Part shown: piece by piece, positions 49,128 to 58,337 of the stretch | Numbering within the stretch: the first letter of the stretch is position 1 | How the letters are laid out: each line of letters opens with the position of its first letter | Program-made: the position numbers and the translations under genes | Notes under the pieces: generated by a model | Seen by the model: the letters and a program-made list of their open reading frames with translations, nothing else | Told to the model about the DNA's origin: nothing | Databases searched by the model: none | NCBI GenBank assembly: GCA_020050435.1 | Contig: JAGVKQ010000027.1 | Location: 1-64,000 of the forward strand | From: Candidatus Caenarcanales bacterium | Lineage (GTDB): Bacteria; Cyanobacteriota; Vampirovibrionia; 2-02-FULL-35-15 | DNA: 64,000 nucleotides | Direction of reading: 5' to 3'

Positions 49128-49565
49128 ATGGGTGAAGGTTTAGAAGTAATAATTTCAGCAGTACTGTCTAATTTTTTAGCACAGTTCTATAAATTTGTTT
49201 CACACCTTATCGTAAATAAAGAATTTAATTTTAAGAGACTTTTTCAAACAGGTGGAATGCCATCTAGTCATAGTTCTTTTATGATGGGCATGACTACTAG
49301 TGTAGGTTTAGTTAAAGGATTTAATACAGCTGAGTTTGCCATAGCATTAACCATTTCATTTGTAGTTATGTATGATGCTGCTGGTTTAAGAAGAGCCGTG
49401 GGAAGACAAGCTTCAGTCTTGAATCAGATTCTTGTTGAAGTGTTTTCTGAACATCCACATTTAAGTGGTCAAAAATTTCGTGAATTACTCGGGCATACTC
49501 CAGTAGAAGTTTTTATTGGTGCTGCTTTAGGGGCAGCCATAGCCGTTCTTGTTCATTGGTGGTAG
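49128..49565 (+). CDS. DUF212 / divergent PAP2-family membrane protein
   Basis: The 145-residue membrane protein has the family motif LFQTGGMPSSHSSFMMGMTTSVGLVKG, related to the PAP2 phosphatase S-R/S-H signature. FVVMYDAAGLRRAVGRQASVLNQIL and LGHTPVEVFIGAALGAAIAVLVHWW follow. Three to four hydrophobic segments are likely. The family is common in cyanobacteria, plants and Firmicutes, and its function is not well established; lipid phosphate hydrolysis is a guess. The start has no ribosome site, and a dyad-embedded TATAAT lies 20 nt upstream. Confidence 0.85.
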   Translation: MGEGLEVIISAVLSNFLAQFYKFVSHLIVNKEFNFKRLFQTGGMPSSHSSFMMGMTTSVGLVKGFNTAEFAIALTISFVVMYDAAGLRRAVGRQASVLNQILVEVFSEHPHLSGQKFRELLGHTPVEVFIGAALGAAIAVLVHWW

Positions 49566-49606
49566 ATTTAACTCTTTTTTAACTCTAATTTATTACTCTT
49601 TCAAAC

Positions 49607-50203
49607 ATGGATATCGGTCTCGTACGAGTAAAACTTAATGCTGCAGTTTTGTATGCTAAAGATGCATATAGGAAAATCTCTGTTGCTGAAAGAGATGAAT
49701 TAGACTTGCTGTCACCAAAATCCTCAATGTATTTTCTTCTGGGAAAGGGGACACCAAGTGTATTTGAAATTGAAAGGCATGAAGCTTTAGACCAAGCTGA
49801 AGGTAAAGAATGGTCTGAAATGGATTTTCATAATGATAAAGTTTTTGAAGCTTATGGAACTATAGACGATAAAGCTAATTTTGTAAATCAATTAAACCCA
49901 GAAGAATTAGAACTTTTAAAACTAACAATAGCTCAAAAAACTTTGCACAATTTAACGCTAGCTATTAGTTTGAATTACAATAGGCGTCCTGTCCCTGATA
50001 TTCAAAAAATAAAAAGAGACCTTGAATTTTGTGGATTAGCAGATCACCCACTTGTTTTAGATGGTTTAGAAAAAGCTCAGTGTCCACCTGAAGATGCTCC
50101 TAAACCAGATAATGGTGTAGGGAGACCATATGATTTGGGTGATTTTTATTGTGACAAAATGAGAGAATCCCTTTTATTTATAGAAACACACTTCAATTCT
50201 TAA
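49607..50203 (+). CDS. Protein of unknown function
   Basis: The 198-residue protein has no signal peptide or membrane segment. It has a helical N-terminus (KLNAAVLYAKDAYRKISVAERDELDLL), an acidic centre, a Leu-rich helix (NPEELELLKLTIAQKTLHNLTLAISLNYN), and three Cys in the C-terminal third. No family is recognised. It lies 41 bp after the DUF212 gene on the same strand and could be co-transcribed. A perfect 28-bp palindrome follows its end and probably separates it from the convergent thrB. Confidence 0.5.
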   Translation: MDIGLVRVKLNAAVLYAKDAYRKISVAERDELDLLSPKSSMYFLLGKGTPSVFEIERHEALDQAEGKEWSEMDFHNDKVFEAYGTIDDKANFVNQLNPEELELLKLTIAQKTLHNLTLAISLNYNRRPVPDIQKIKRDLEFCGLADHPLVLDGLEKAQCPPEDAPKPDNGVGRPYDLGDFYCDKMRESLLFIETHFNS

Positions 50204-50238
50204 GCTAGGCAAGGGTACGTACCTTCAAGGTTTGCCAG

Positions 50239-50266
50239 GAAAGCGAGGTTTGCAAACCTCGCTTTC
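50239..50266. repeat. 28-bp perfect palindrome between convergent genes
   Basis: GAAAGCGAGGTTTG is followed directly by its complement, CAAACCTCGCTTTC. It touches the thrB stop codon. It could terminate transcription from both sides as a hairpin, though T-runs are absent. The TTTGCAAA centre equals that at 6830-6851. Confidence 0.85.
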
Positions 50267-51183
50267 TACTTAATCACAAGGCTTTCTACTTTAGCGCCAT
50301 CCGTGGCTACGCTTAAAACTCTGTAAGTACTTTTAACTTTAAATTCAAGCCATTTTTCTTGAATTACTTTTCCAATTTGTTCTGCTTTTTCTTTTCCAAT
50401 TGTAAATGCAGCTAATGTAGGACCTGCTCCTGATAAGGTCGCACCATATGCTCCAGCTTTAATAGCAGCACTGAAAATAGTATCCATTCCTGGAATTAAA
50501 TCTTTTCTAAATGGTTGGTGAAGTCTATCTTGAAATCCAATTTTTAAACCTTCAAAATCTTTATTTAACAAACATGAAAGTAAATAAGCAGTTCTACTTA
50601 CATTAAAAGTAGCATCACCATAAGTAAGGTTTGCTGGTAATAATTCTCTGGAGATTCTAGTAGGTAATTCGAAATCTGGTGTAACTACCACTATTAAAAG
50701 CTCTTTAGGCCAAGGAAACTGACTTACATAGACATTGTCATCAGAGGAGACGGAGATAGTTAAACCACCATAAATAGCAGCAGCACAGTTATCAGGATGC
50801 CCTTCAATTTTTGTAGCTAAACTTAAAATGTCTGATTTCTTTAATTCATTTCCCATCAAGTGATTTGCAGCTAATAGTCCACTGACTACTGCACTGGCAC
50901 TAGAGCCCAGTCCTGCTGAAAGTGGAATATTACAGTTTATATCTACTTCAATTCCAGGGGGACTTTTTTTCAAAAATTTAAATGCTTCACAGAATGACTT
51001 GTAAACAAGATTTGTACTGTCTTCTGGTAATTTATTTGAATTGGTTTGATTTATTTTTAAACCATCTTTAGTAACTCTAAAAGTAAAATCATTATATAAA
51101 TCTAATGCAAGTGAAAGAGTGTCAAACCCTGGTCCAAGATTTGCAGTGGATGCGGGTACGTTAACTTTAAAAACTTCTGACAT
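50266..51183 (-). CDS. thrB: Homoserine kinase (ThrB)
   Basis: The 305-residue GHMP kinase makes O-phosphohomoserine for threonine synthesis. The N-terminal FKVNVPASTANLGPGFDTLSLALDLYND is diagnostic. The ATP loop is NIPLSAGLGSSASAVVSGLLAAN. KIEGHPDNCAAAIYGGLTIS and AYGATLSGAGPTLAAF also fit. The start overlaps the ispD end by 17 bp, so the two are coupled. No other threonine gene is nearby. Confidence 0.94.
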   Translation of the reverse strand: MSEVFKVNVPASTANLGPGFDTLSLALDLYNDFTFRVTKDGLKINQTNSNKLPEDSTNLVYKSFCEAFKFLKKSPPGIEVDINCNIPLSAGLGSSASAVVSGLLAANHLMGNELKKSDILSLATKIEGHPDNCAAAIYGGLTISVSSDDNVYVSQFPWPKELLIVVVTPDFELPTRISRELLPANLTYGDATFNVSRTAYLLSCLLNKDFEGLKIGFQDRLHQPFRKDLIPGMDTIFSAAIKAGAYGATLSGAGPTLAAFTIGKEKAEQIGKVIQEKWLEFKVKSTYRVLSVATDGAKVESLVIK

Positions 51184-51913
51184 TTTGACCTTCTTTTGCT
51201 AAAAGCCCTTCAACAATTTCTAAATCTTCTTTATAAGTAATTTTAATGTTTTTTCTGCTACCTATTACTAGATTAACAGGTTTTCCCATAAGTTCTACTA
51301 GCTTGGCTTCATCAGTTGCAACACTGTTCGAAAGATTGGATTTTTCATATACATTTTTCAGGAGATTATAAGAAAAAATCTGAGGAGTTTGTATTTGATA
51401 AAGAGAATCCCTATTAATAGTTTTTTCTATATACAATTCGTCTTTATCAGATAAGCCTTTCTTAATCGTATCTACAACTGGTACACAAAGAATAGCTGCT
51501 CCAGATTTAAGAGCAGAACTAATACATTTTTTTACATCATTGATTTCAAATAATGGTCTTCCAACATCATGAATTAAAACTAAATCAGTATTTTTAGATA
51601 AAGCTTTAAATCCATTTTGTACTGATTCTTGTCTTAATTCCCCACCTGGAACACTTTTAATTTCTACTGTACTTTTATTCTTAAAACTACTAATTAAAAT
51701 ATTTGTTTCTTCTGTGTCATTAGTAACAATGACTATTTCTTTTAAATTATCCAGCTGAATAAACTTTTCAAGAGAATAATAAAGAAGAGGTTTCCCGTTG
51801 ACTTTAAGAAATTGTTTACTTTCATTCAATCCAAGTCTGGATGCACTTCCAGCTGCAGCGATAATTACGGAAAGAGCTGCTGGTTTATGGTTAGATGGTA
51901 TTTCTTTTGACAT
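51167..51913 (-). CDS. ispD: 2-C-methyl-D-erythritol 4-phosphate cytidylyltransferase (IspD)
   Basis: The 248-residue cytidylyltransferase of the MEP isoprenoid route starts with the nucleotide loop ALSVIIAAAGSASRLGLNESKQFLKVNGKPLLYYSLEKF. It also has VLIHDVGRPLFEINDV, ILCVPVVDTIKK, IQTPQIFSYNLLKNVYEKS and the C-terminal VIGSRKNIKITYKEDLEIVEGLL. GMGKR in the loop of better known enzymes is replaced by GLNESKQF, but the family remains clear. It precedes thrB on the minus strand. Confidence 0.93.
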   Translation of the reverse strand: MSKEIPSNHKPAALSVIIAAAGSASRLGLNESKQFLKVNGKPLLYYSLEKFIQLDNLKEIVIVTNDTEETNILISSFKNKSTVEIKSVPGGELRQESVQNGFKALSKNTDLVLIHDVGRPLFEINDVKKCISSALKSGAAILCVPVVDTIKKGLSDKDELYIEKTINRDSLYQIQTPQIFSYNLLKNVYEKSNLSNSVATDEAKLVELMGKPVNLVIGSRKNIKITYKEDLEIVEGLLAKEGQNVRSF

Positions 51914-51933
51914 ATAGGCAACTCAACAAGACC

Positions 51934-51960
51934 GTACAGACGCCCCATCGGGGCGTCTCT
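51934..51960. repeat. Palindromic repeat AGACGCCCC-atc-GGGGCGTCT
   Basis: GTAC is followed by AGACGCCCCATCGGGGCGTC and TCT, with perfect 9-bp arms (51938-51958). A degenerate copy occurs at 60874-60901. It fills the 47-bp gap between the DHH phosphoesterase and ispD genes. Confidence 0.85.
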
Positions 51961-52941
51961 TCAAATGCCTTTTCGATATTCTTCCACCACTTTATTTAAA
52001 ATAATGTCCCTCACTTCACTCAAAGGTTTCTTTATATTTATTCCAGCAGCCCTTTTATGACCACCACCACCAAGCTCCATAGCTATTTTACTTACATCAA
52101 AATCAGTGTTTGACCTAAGACTAACTTTCGTTTCATTTTGATCTTCTCTCAGAAAAATCCCTACTTTAACCCCTTTTGCTCTCATCATGTGATCTGCAAT
52201 GTCATCAGTATCTTCTCCTGTAGCAGAATTTAATTTCATGGTTTCTTGATTTAGAAATGTCCAGGCTATTTCTCCACTTTCAAGAAGTTTGATGTCATTT
52301 ATTGCTGATCCAAAAACTTTTATAGCTTTAAATGGTCTTTCAAGGAAAGCTTTTCTATAAACAGTAGTATATTCTGCTCCACTTTCTATTAGTTCAGCTC
52401 CCCATCTAAGTGCTTCTGCATTGGTATTTGTATGAGCAAAGCATGCTGTATCGGTTAGAAGAGTTGTATATAAAAGAGTAGCTATTTCTTTACTTAAATT
52501 TATTTTTAATTCTTTAGCTAACCAGCTAACAACCTGTCCCGTGCTGGTGGCATCGGCTTCTATCCAGTTTAAAGTAGCAAATTTTTCATTTGAAATATGA
52601 TGATCTATGTTTATTGTCTTCTTTGCTTTTGACCACAGCGTTTGAGCTTTTCCTAATCTTTTTACCGATCCACAATCCAGGCTAAATGCTAAATCATAAT
52701 CATTTTGAAGACTTTTATCATCTGGTAATTTTACAAGATCAGTAAATGGAAGAAATTTATAAATTTCGGGTACTGGGTCAGAAATTGCATGGTCTACGCT
52801 ATGTCCTAAATCCTTGAGAATTTTACCTATTGCTAGCATGGAACCTAGTGTATCTCCATCAGGATTTTGATGAGAAAGTACTAAGCTCTTTTTAGAGGAT
52901 TTAATGGCAGATATTATTTCTTGTAGTACTTGGGTATTCAT
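51961..52941 (-). CDS. DHH/DHHA1-family phosphoesterase (NrnA-like)
   Basis: The 326-residue metal-dependent phosphoesterase has DHH motifs LVLSHQNPDGDTLGSMLAIG (D-G-D), DLAFSLDCGSVKRL, TINIDHHISNEKFATLNWIEADATSTGQVV (D-H-H), and ALLYTTLLTDTACFAHTNT-like LLYTTLLTDTACF. The DHHA1 end is IAMELGGGGHKRAAGINIKKPL (G-G-G-H). NrnA degrades short RNAs (nanoRNA) and pAp; related members cleave cyclic dinucleotides. Which it is here cannot be told. It is divergent from hinT and in the same run as ispD-thrB. Confidence 0.9.
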   Translation of the reverse strand: MNTQVLQEIISAIKSSKKSLVLSHQNPDGDTLGSMLAIGKILKDLGHSVDHAISDPVPEIYKFLPFTDLVKLPDDKSLQNDYDLAFSLDCGSVKRLGKAQTLWSKAKKTINIDHHISNEKFATLNWIEADATSTGQVVSWLAKELKINLSKEIATLLYTTLLTDTACFAHTNTNAEALRWGAELIESGAEYTTVYRKAFLERPFKAIKVFGSAINDIKLLESGEIAWTFLNQETMKLNSATGEDTDDIADHMMRAKGVKVGIFLREDQNETKVSLRSNTDFDVSKIAMELGGGGHKRAAGINIKKPLSEVRDIILNKVVEEYRKGI

Positions 52942-52974
52942 AAACCAGCTCTTTTATCAAAACAACAAATAGAT

Positions 52975-52980
52975 TATACT
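52975..52980 (+). promoter_or_regulatory. -10 element of hinT, predicted leaderless
   Basis: TATACT ends 6 nt before the ATG at 52987, so transcription should begin at or next to the start codon. No Shine-Dalgarno is present. Confidence 0.4.
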
Positions 52981-52986
52981 CTAATT

Positions 52987-53334
52987 ATGACAAGTGATAC
53001 TAGCGATTGCATTTTTTGCAAAGTAGTAAAAAAAGAAATAGCAGCAAAAATCATTTACGAAAATGATGATTTCATTGCTTTTGATGACATTAAGCCAGTT
53101 AGCCCTTTCCATGCACTTGTCATACCTAAAAAACATTATAAAAATCTACTTGAAGTTGATGATGTAAATCTTCTAGGAAAACTTATGACTTCTGTTCAAG
53201 AAGTCGCTAAAAAAAATAATTTATCAGATGGTTTTAGAACGGCTATTAATACTGGTGATAATGGTGGTCAGACAGTTTACCATTTACATGTTCACATCTT
53301 AGGTGGGAGATTTCATAAGTGGCCACCAGGGTAG
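52987..53334 (+). CDS. hinT: HIT-family nucleotide hydrolase (HinT-like)
   Basis: The track ORF starts at 52930, but ATG 52987 (MTSDTSDCIFCKVVKKEIAAKIIYEND) is the family start, giving 115 residues. CIFCKVVK carries the common Cys pair. FDDIKPVSPFHALVIPKKHY and the catalytic HIT motif YHLHVHILGGRFHKWPPG are complete. HinT hydrolyses aminoacyl- or amino-linked AMP. It is divergent from the DHH gene by 45 bp and predicted to be leaderless. Confidence 0.93.
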   Translation: MTSDTSDCIFCKVVKKEIAAKIIYENDDFIAFDDIKPVSPFHALVIPKKHYKNLLEVDDVNLLGKLMTSVQEVAKKNNLSDGFRTAINTGDNGGQTVYHLHVHILGGRFHKWPPG

Positions 53335-53364
53335 AACGGTTAATGGTTGATAGTTGATGGTTAA

Positions 53365-54696
53365 ATGCAAAATATTCTTTTTATTCTTTCTATTCTAGCT
53401 GTTAAAACAGTAGCTTTTTTTATATCATTTCTTAAATTAGGACAGGCATCAAATCTTCCAGGCAAAATTGCATTAAAAATTAAAAAAGATATTTTAAAAC
53501 AACTTAAATTTAATGAAGACTTGAAAATCATTGTAATAACAGGGACTAATGGGAAAAGTACCACTAGTGGCATGCTTACTAGTATTTTTAGAGCTACAGG
53601 AAAAACAGTTATAACAAATAGTGCAGGAGCCAATCTATTAACGGGGATTATAACTACTCTATGTAGAAATTCTTCTTTACTTGGAAAAATCAATGCTGAC
53701 TTTTTAGTTCTTGAAGTAGATGAGGCTACATTAAAATATATTACAGAAGCTTTAAAAGTAGATTTGATCTTAGTTACGAATCTCTTTAGGGATCAATTAG
53801 ATAGATTTGGTGAACTTGACACCACTGCGAAATTAATAGAAGAAGGAATTAAAAAATCAAAAAATGCACAAATTGTTTTAAATGCAGATGATCCAAGAGT
53901 AGCTTTCTTAAAAACAGAAACTACTCAAAAGAAAATTTATTACGGGTTGTCTTCTATTTCAAATGATGAAAATAGTTTAAGTTTGTCTGAATGGATGAAA
54001 GATCCAGAAGAGGAAGATTATAAATGTTCACATCGTGAAATTCAAAAACCAGAATTAAATTTTCTAATCTCTGATATTAAAACTGATCATTTGAGCACTT
54101 ATTTTAACTTAATTGAAGTTTCCAATAATCTTCAAAAAAGCAATTTTTTCTTACCAATGGTCGGGATATTTAATCTTTATAATGCAGCAAGTGCCATTGC
54201 TATAGCAAAAACAATATCAAGTCCTACTCAAATGCAGATTCAAAAAGCTTTTCAGGCATATTCTACTTTATTTGGTCGAGGAGAAAAAATAGCCGTAAAA
54301 AATAAGACTGCATGGATTTATCTTATAAAAAACCCAATTGGTACTACAGAGGTTTTAAAAACTTTATCTAAAGCACCTAATGCACGATTTTTAATAGCTA
54401 TAAATGATAACTTCGCTGATGGAAGAGATGTTTCCTGGCTTTGGGATGCAAGATTTGAACTTTTGTCAAATAGTAAAAAAGAAATATTTGTATCCGGTAA
54501 AAGGGCTTTCGATATGGCACTTAGATTAAAATATGCAAATGTAAAACAAGATTTAATTAAAGTAAATGAAAATATAAAAACAGCTTTATATAATGCTCTG
54601 AATACCTTAGAAGATGGTGAAACTCTGTATGTCTTGCCTACTTATACCGTATTGCTTGAGATGCAAAGAAAGAAACTATGTAAGAGTGTAAAGTGA
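53365..54696 (+). CDS. MurT-like Mur ligase (DUF1727), no GatD partner seen
   Basis: The 443-residue protein has a hydrophobic N-terminus and the Mur ligase ATP loop IVITGTNGKSTTSGMLTSIF. LVLEVDEATLKYITEALKVDLILVTNLFRDQLDRFGELDTTAKLI is typical of MurT. The DUF1727 domain has NDNFADGRDVSWLWDARFEL, holding the Asp needed for the GatD-linked reaction. MurT with GatD amidates the D-Glu of lipid II in Gram-positive bacteria. No gatD gene is adjacent or elsewhere in the window. The usual Cys4 zinc ribbon is replaced by a segment with one Cys (YKCSHREIQKPELNF). It may work alone or on another substrate. Confidence 0.82.
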   Translation: MQNILFILSILAVKTVAFFISFLKLGQASNLPGKIALKIKKDILKQLKFNEDLKIIVITGTNGKSTTSGMLTSIFRATGKTVITNSAGANLLTGIITTLCRNSSLLGKINADFLVLEVDEATLKYITEALKVDLILVTNLFRDQLDRFGELDTTAKLIEEGIKKSKNAQIVLNADDPRVAFLKTETTQKKIYYGLSSISNDENSLSLSEWMKDPEEEDYKCSHREIQKPELNFLISDIKTDHLSTYFNLIEVSNNLQKSNFFLPMVGIFNLYNAASAIAIAKTISSPTQMQIQKAFQAYSTLFGRGEKIAVKNKTAWIYLIKNPIGTTEVLKTLSKAPNARFLIAINDNFADGRDVSWLWDARFELLSNSKKEIFVSGKRAFDMALRLKYANVKQDLIKVNENIKTALYNALNTLEDGETLYVLPTYTVLLEMQRKKLCKSVK

Positions 54697-54699
54697 TGT

Positions 54700-54705
54700 T
54701 ATAAT
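54700..54705 (+). promoter_or_regulatory. Putative -10 of mfd, short leader
   Basis: TATAAT lies 4 nt after the MurT-like stop and 15 nt before the mfd ATG. No ribosome site is seen, so the mfd mRNA from here would have a leader of about 9 nt. Confidence 0.4.
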
Positions 54706-54720
54706 TAACAGTTCGCTCAC

Positions 54721-57700
54721 ATGATCATAGATAAATTAAAAGAAGAATTTTTAAACTGCCGGGTAGGACAAACTGTTATACCTAGACTTAAAGCTCAAAG
54801 GGGTAGCGAGCTATATTTCCATGGCATTACAGATCCAGCAAAACCTTTTTTCTTAAGCTCACTTATTAAGCCTGTTAATAGAACAATTTTATTTCTTGCA
54901 AATGATATCAATTCAGCACTTTCTATTTATTTTGAAGTTGTTAACCTGACAAATCTTCCTGTTTTTTACTTCCCCTCTCAAGAAGTGTCACCCTATGATC
55001 AAATATCTAGTGATGCTGAGGTTATTTCTCATCAGTCAAGAACAATATTGCATTTGTTGAATAAAAATGAACCTTGCCTAATTATTTCAACTGCCAAATG
55101 TCTACTTGAGAAAATTTGGAATAAAGATGATTTGAAAAATAATATTTTTGAAATTAATCATGATACAAAAATAGAGCCTCAAGAACTTGCAAATAAATTA
55201 GCAAGACTGGGATATAAAAAAGTGCAAGCAGCTACTAGTAGAGGTGAGTTTAGTATTCGTGGGGATATTTTTGATATTTATCCTATGTGTGGTGATTCTA
55301 GTCGTATTGAGTTCTTTGGAGATGAAATTGAGGCAATAAGAACATTCTTAACTACTACTCAGAGATCTCAAGAGAATACAAATTCAATTTTAATCTCACC
55401 TAGATTTCATGTACTAGATGTTGAAAATAATATAAGTAAGCTTGAAGAGAAAATTCTTTCTATTGCATCTAATGAAGAATTAAAAGAAGTTGCACGTAAA
55501 GATCTAGAAGAAATTAAAACAAATCCATTCTCTGAAATTGTTGAATATTACTCATTGTTTTTAAATCAGAGAAACTCTTCTCTTTTTGACTATTTGTCAG
55601 ATGATGCTTTGATTATTGTAGATGACTATGAATCGAATGCACATTTGCTTAAATCCTGGTTTGATAGAAATGCAGATATTAAGAATGAATTGGAAAAGAA
55701 AAATAAAATAATTCCTTTGCCTGTACCTTTACTGCATGAAAAAGATTCTATTCTAAGTAGTTTGAAAAAATATTCGATTTCTTATCTTGCAATGTTTGAT
55801 GTTTTTGAAAGCAGAAATCCAGAGTCTAGTGTTAGTCTGCAAACAATAAATCTAGGACTAGAGCCATCTCTTAGGTTCCATAATCAGATTGAAAAATTTA
55901 TTGAAACAACTAAAGAATGGATTGAGTTAAATAATAAAATAGTGATTTTTTCAGATCAGCCTCAAAGAGTTAAAGGTGTTTTAAAAGAATGGAATATTTC
56001 TAGTTTATATACTGATGAAATTAGGGATGGTGATTTTGAAAAAGGACATATATTTATAGCAAGAGAAGGAACAGTAAATGGTTTTAAAATACCTTCTGCA
56101 GGTTTAATCATTCTTACTGATCAGGAAATCTTTGGTACAAAAAGAAAAGCCACTCTTCTCAGAAAAACATCTAAGAGTGATAAGTATGATTATTATTCCA
56201 GTATTGAAGATTTGAAACCAAACGATTTTGTTGTTCATATAAAACATGGAGTAGGAAGATATAAAGGGCTAGTAAAAGTATCCCTGGATAATACCTCACG
56301 AGAGTATCTCCTAGTTGAGTATGCTTCTGATGGAAAACTTTATTTACCCGTAGAACAAATAAATCTTCTTTATCGATATAGAGGCTCTGGTGACTCTGGA
56401 CCTAAGCTTTCTAAATTAGGTGGAGCTGATTGGGAATTAACCAAGAAAAAAGTTAAAAAAGCAGTTAAAAAAGTTGCTGAGGATCTTTTAAATCTTTATA
56501 CGGCTAGATCTAAGATGGAAGGGCATGCTTTTAATCCAGACACTCATTGGCAAGTTGAAATGGAAGAAGCATTTTTATATACAGAAACTCCTGATCAATG
56601 GAAAGCTATTTGTGATGTTAAGGCAGATATGGAATCGACTAAGCCTACAGATAGGCTTATTTGTGGAGATGTAGGTTTTGGTAAAACAGAAGTAGCTATA
56701 AGAGCAATTTTTAAAGCTGTTTTATCTAATAAACAAGTTGCCGTTTTAGTACCTACCACTATTCTTGCTCAGCAACATTTTAACGTTATTTCAGAAAGAC
56801 TTGCTCCTTATCCTGTTAGGATAGGGCTTTTAAGTAGATTTGTAAGTCCACGAGAACAAAAAAATGTTATTGCAAAACTAACACTTGGTGAACTTGATGT
56901 AGTTATTGGTACTCATAGACTATTACAAAAAGATGTAATGTTTAAGGATTTAGGATTAGTTGTTATAGATGAAGAACAACGTTTTGGAGTGATTCATAAA
57001 GAAAGATTGAAGCAGCTTAGAGTGACTGTAGATGTTATTACTCTAAGTGCTACACCAATTCCAAGAACTCTTCACATGGCATTAACTGGTGCTAGGGACA
57101 TGTCCTTAATTAATACCCCACCTACAAACAGGTTGCCTATTAAAACTTTTGTTCAGGAATTTAAACCCACGATCGTTAAGACTGCTATTTTGCATGAATT
57201 AGAACGTGGTGGGCAAGTCTATTTTGTTCATAATAGAGTTGAAAGTATTTATAAAACAGCTGCTTATATTCAAGAGCTTGTTCCTGAAGCAAAAACTACA
57301 ATTGCTCATGGTCAAATGAATGAAAAAGAGCTTGAAAGTGTAATGTTTGACTTCTCGTCAAAAATATTTAATGTATTGGTTTGTACTACCATTATTGAAT
57401 CTGGATTAGATATTCCGAATGTCAACACAATAATTGTTGATAATGCTGATCAAATGGGACTTGCACAGCTCTACCAATTAAGAGGTCGTGTAGGGAGATC
57501 TGATCTTCAGGCTTATGCTTATTGTTTATACCCTGAGGATAGGGTTTTGACAGAGACAGCTAAAAATAGATTAATGGCAATAAAAGAGTTTTCTACTCTT
57601 GGTTCTGGATATCAGATTGCACTTAGGGATATGGAAATAAGGGGTGTTGGAAATGTTTTAGGGTCCGAACAGCATGGACATATGATATCTGTAGGCTTTG

Positions 57701-58263
57701 ATTTATACTGTCAACTTTTAAATGAAGCTGTAGATAAGCTTAGAGGTCTTGAAGTCCAAGATGTTGAACTTCAAGCAGTTGTCGATTTAAATATAAGTGC
57801 TTACATCCCTTCTGTTTATATTGAAGATGAGCACCAAAAAGTGATTGAGTATAAGAGATTGTCTACCGTAAAGAATAATAGAGAGTTGGAATTCATAACC
57901 AAAGAATGGAAAGATCGTTTTGGCAACTATCCTGAAGAAGTTGAAAATCTTATTTCTATAGTTGAGTTGAGGCTTTTAGCAAATGAAATTGGTATAAAAT
58001 ACATTAAATCAGAAGGTGGAAGTTCATCCAATATAAAAATTGACCTGAATCTAAGGCTGGATAAATGGCTGTTAATTCAAAAAAGATTTCCACGAAGCCT
58101 GATTATTAGAACTGCTTTTAAATCTTCAGCTAGGGGCGGAGCAGATTCTTCTTCATTTTTACTAGTTAAAGGATCAGATATGAATGCAAAGCAGCAACTT
58201 GACTTGCTTTTTGAGCTAGTAAGAAACCTTAAGGAATATGGCATAAATGAAAAAATTGCATAA
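54721..58263 (+). CDS. mfd: Transcription-repair coupling factor (Mfd)
   Basis: The 1180-residue DNA translocase removes stalled RNA polymerase and recruits repair. The N-terminal UvrB-like module has VFYFPSQEVSPYDQISSDAEVISHQSRTI and FSIRGDIFDIYPM. The RNAP-interacting domain is about 495-565 (LKPNDFVVHIKHGVGRYKGL). The helicase has GDVGFGKTEVAIRAIFKAV (Walker A), VVIDEEQRFGVIHKERL (Walker B), TLSATPIPRTLHMALTG, and LVCTTIIESGLDIPNVNTIIV...LYQLRGRVGRSDLQAYAYC. The TRCF C-terminal domain follows. All parts are present and in normal order. It follows murT-like by 24 bp with its own TATAAT. Confidence 0.97.
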   Translation: MIIDKLKEEFLNCRVGQTVIPRLKAQRGSELYFHGITDPAKPFFLSSLIKPVNRTILFLANDINSALSIYFEVVNLTNLPVFYFPSQEVSPYDQISSDAEVISHQSRTILHLLNKNEPCLIISTAKCLLEKIWNKDDLKNNIFEINHDTKIEPQELANKLARLGYKKVQAATSRGEFSIRGDIFDIYPMCGDSSRIEFFGDEIEAIRTFLTTTQRSQENTNSILISPRFHVLDVENNISKLEEKILSIASNEELKEVARKDLEEIKTNPFSEIVEYYSLFLNQRNSSLFDYLSDDALIIVDDYESNAHLLKSWFDRNADIKNELEKKNKIIPLPVPLLHEKDSILSSLKKYSISYLAMFDVFESRNPESSVSLQTINLGLEPSLRFHNQIEKFIETTKEWIELNNKIVIFSDQPQRVKGVLKEWNISSLYTDEIRDGDFEKGHIFIAREGTVNGFKIPSAGLIILTDQEIFGTKRKATLLRKTSKSDKYDYYSSIEDLKPNDFVVHIKHGVGRYKGLVKVSLDNTSREYLLVEYASDGKLYLPVEQINLLYRYRGSGDSGPKLSKLGGADWELTKKKVKKAVKKVAEDLLNLYTARSKMEGHAFNPDTHWQVEMEEAFLYTETPDQWKAICDVKADMESTKPTDRLICGDVGFGKTEVAIRAIFKAVLSNKQVAVLVPTTILAQQHFNVISERLAPYPVRIGLLSRFVSPREQKNVIAKLTLGELDVVIGTHRLLQKDVMFKDLGLVVIDEEQRFGVIHKERLKQLRVTVDVITLSATPIPRTLHMALTGARDMSLINTPPTNRLPIKTFVQEFKPTIVKTAILHELERGGQVYFVHNRVESIYKTAAYIQELVPEAKTTIAHGQMNEKELESVMFDFSSKIFNVLVCTTIIESGLDIPNVNTIIVDNADQMGLAQLYQLRGRVGRSDLQAYAYCLYPEDRVLTETAKNRLMAIKEFSTLGSGYQIALRDMEIRGVGNVLGSEQHGHMISVGFDLYCQLLNEAVDKLRGLEVQDVELQAVVDLNISAYIPSVYIEDEHQKVIEYKRLSTVKNNRELEFITKEWKDRFGNYPEEVENLISIVELRLLANEIGIKYIKSEGGSSSNIKIDLNLRLDKWLLIQKRFPRSLIIRTAFKSSARGGADSSSFLLVKGSDMNAKQQLDLLFELVRNLKEYGINEKIA

Positions 58264-58337
58264 CGAAATCAACACATATAAGGAACATTGTATTTAGCAT
58301 TATTTTGTTTTAGAATATCCTTGTAAGGAAGATAACC

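Noticed and set aside
53338-53363. GGTTGATAGTTGATGG simple repeat before the MurT-like gene as a regulatory site
   Set aside because: It is a short imperfect tandem repeat with no dyad or promoter element; no function can be supported.
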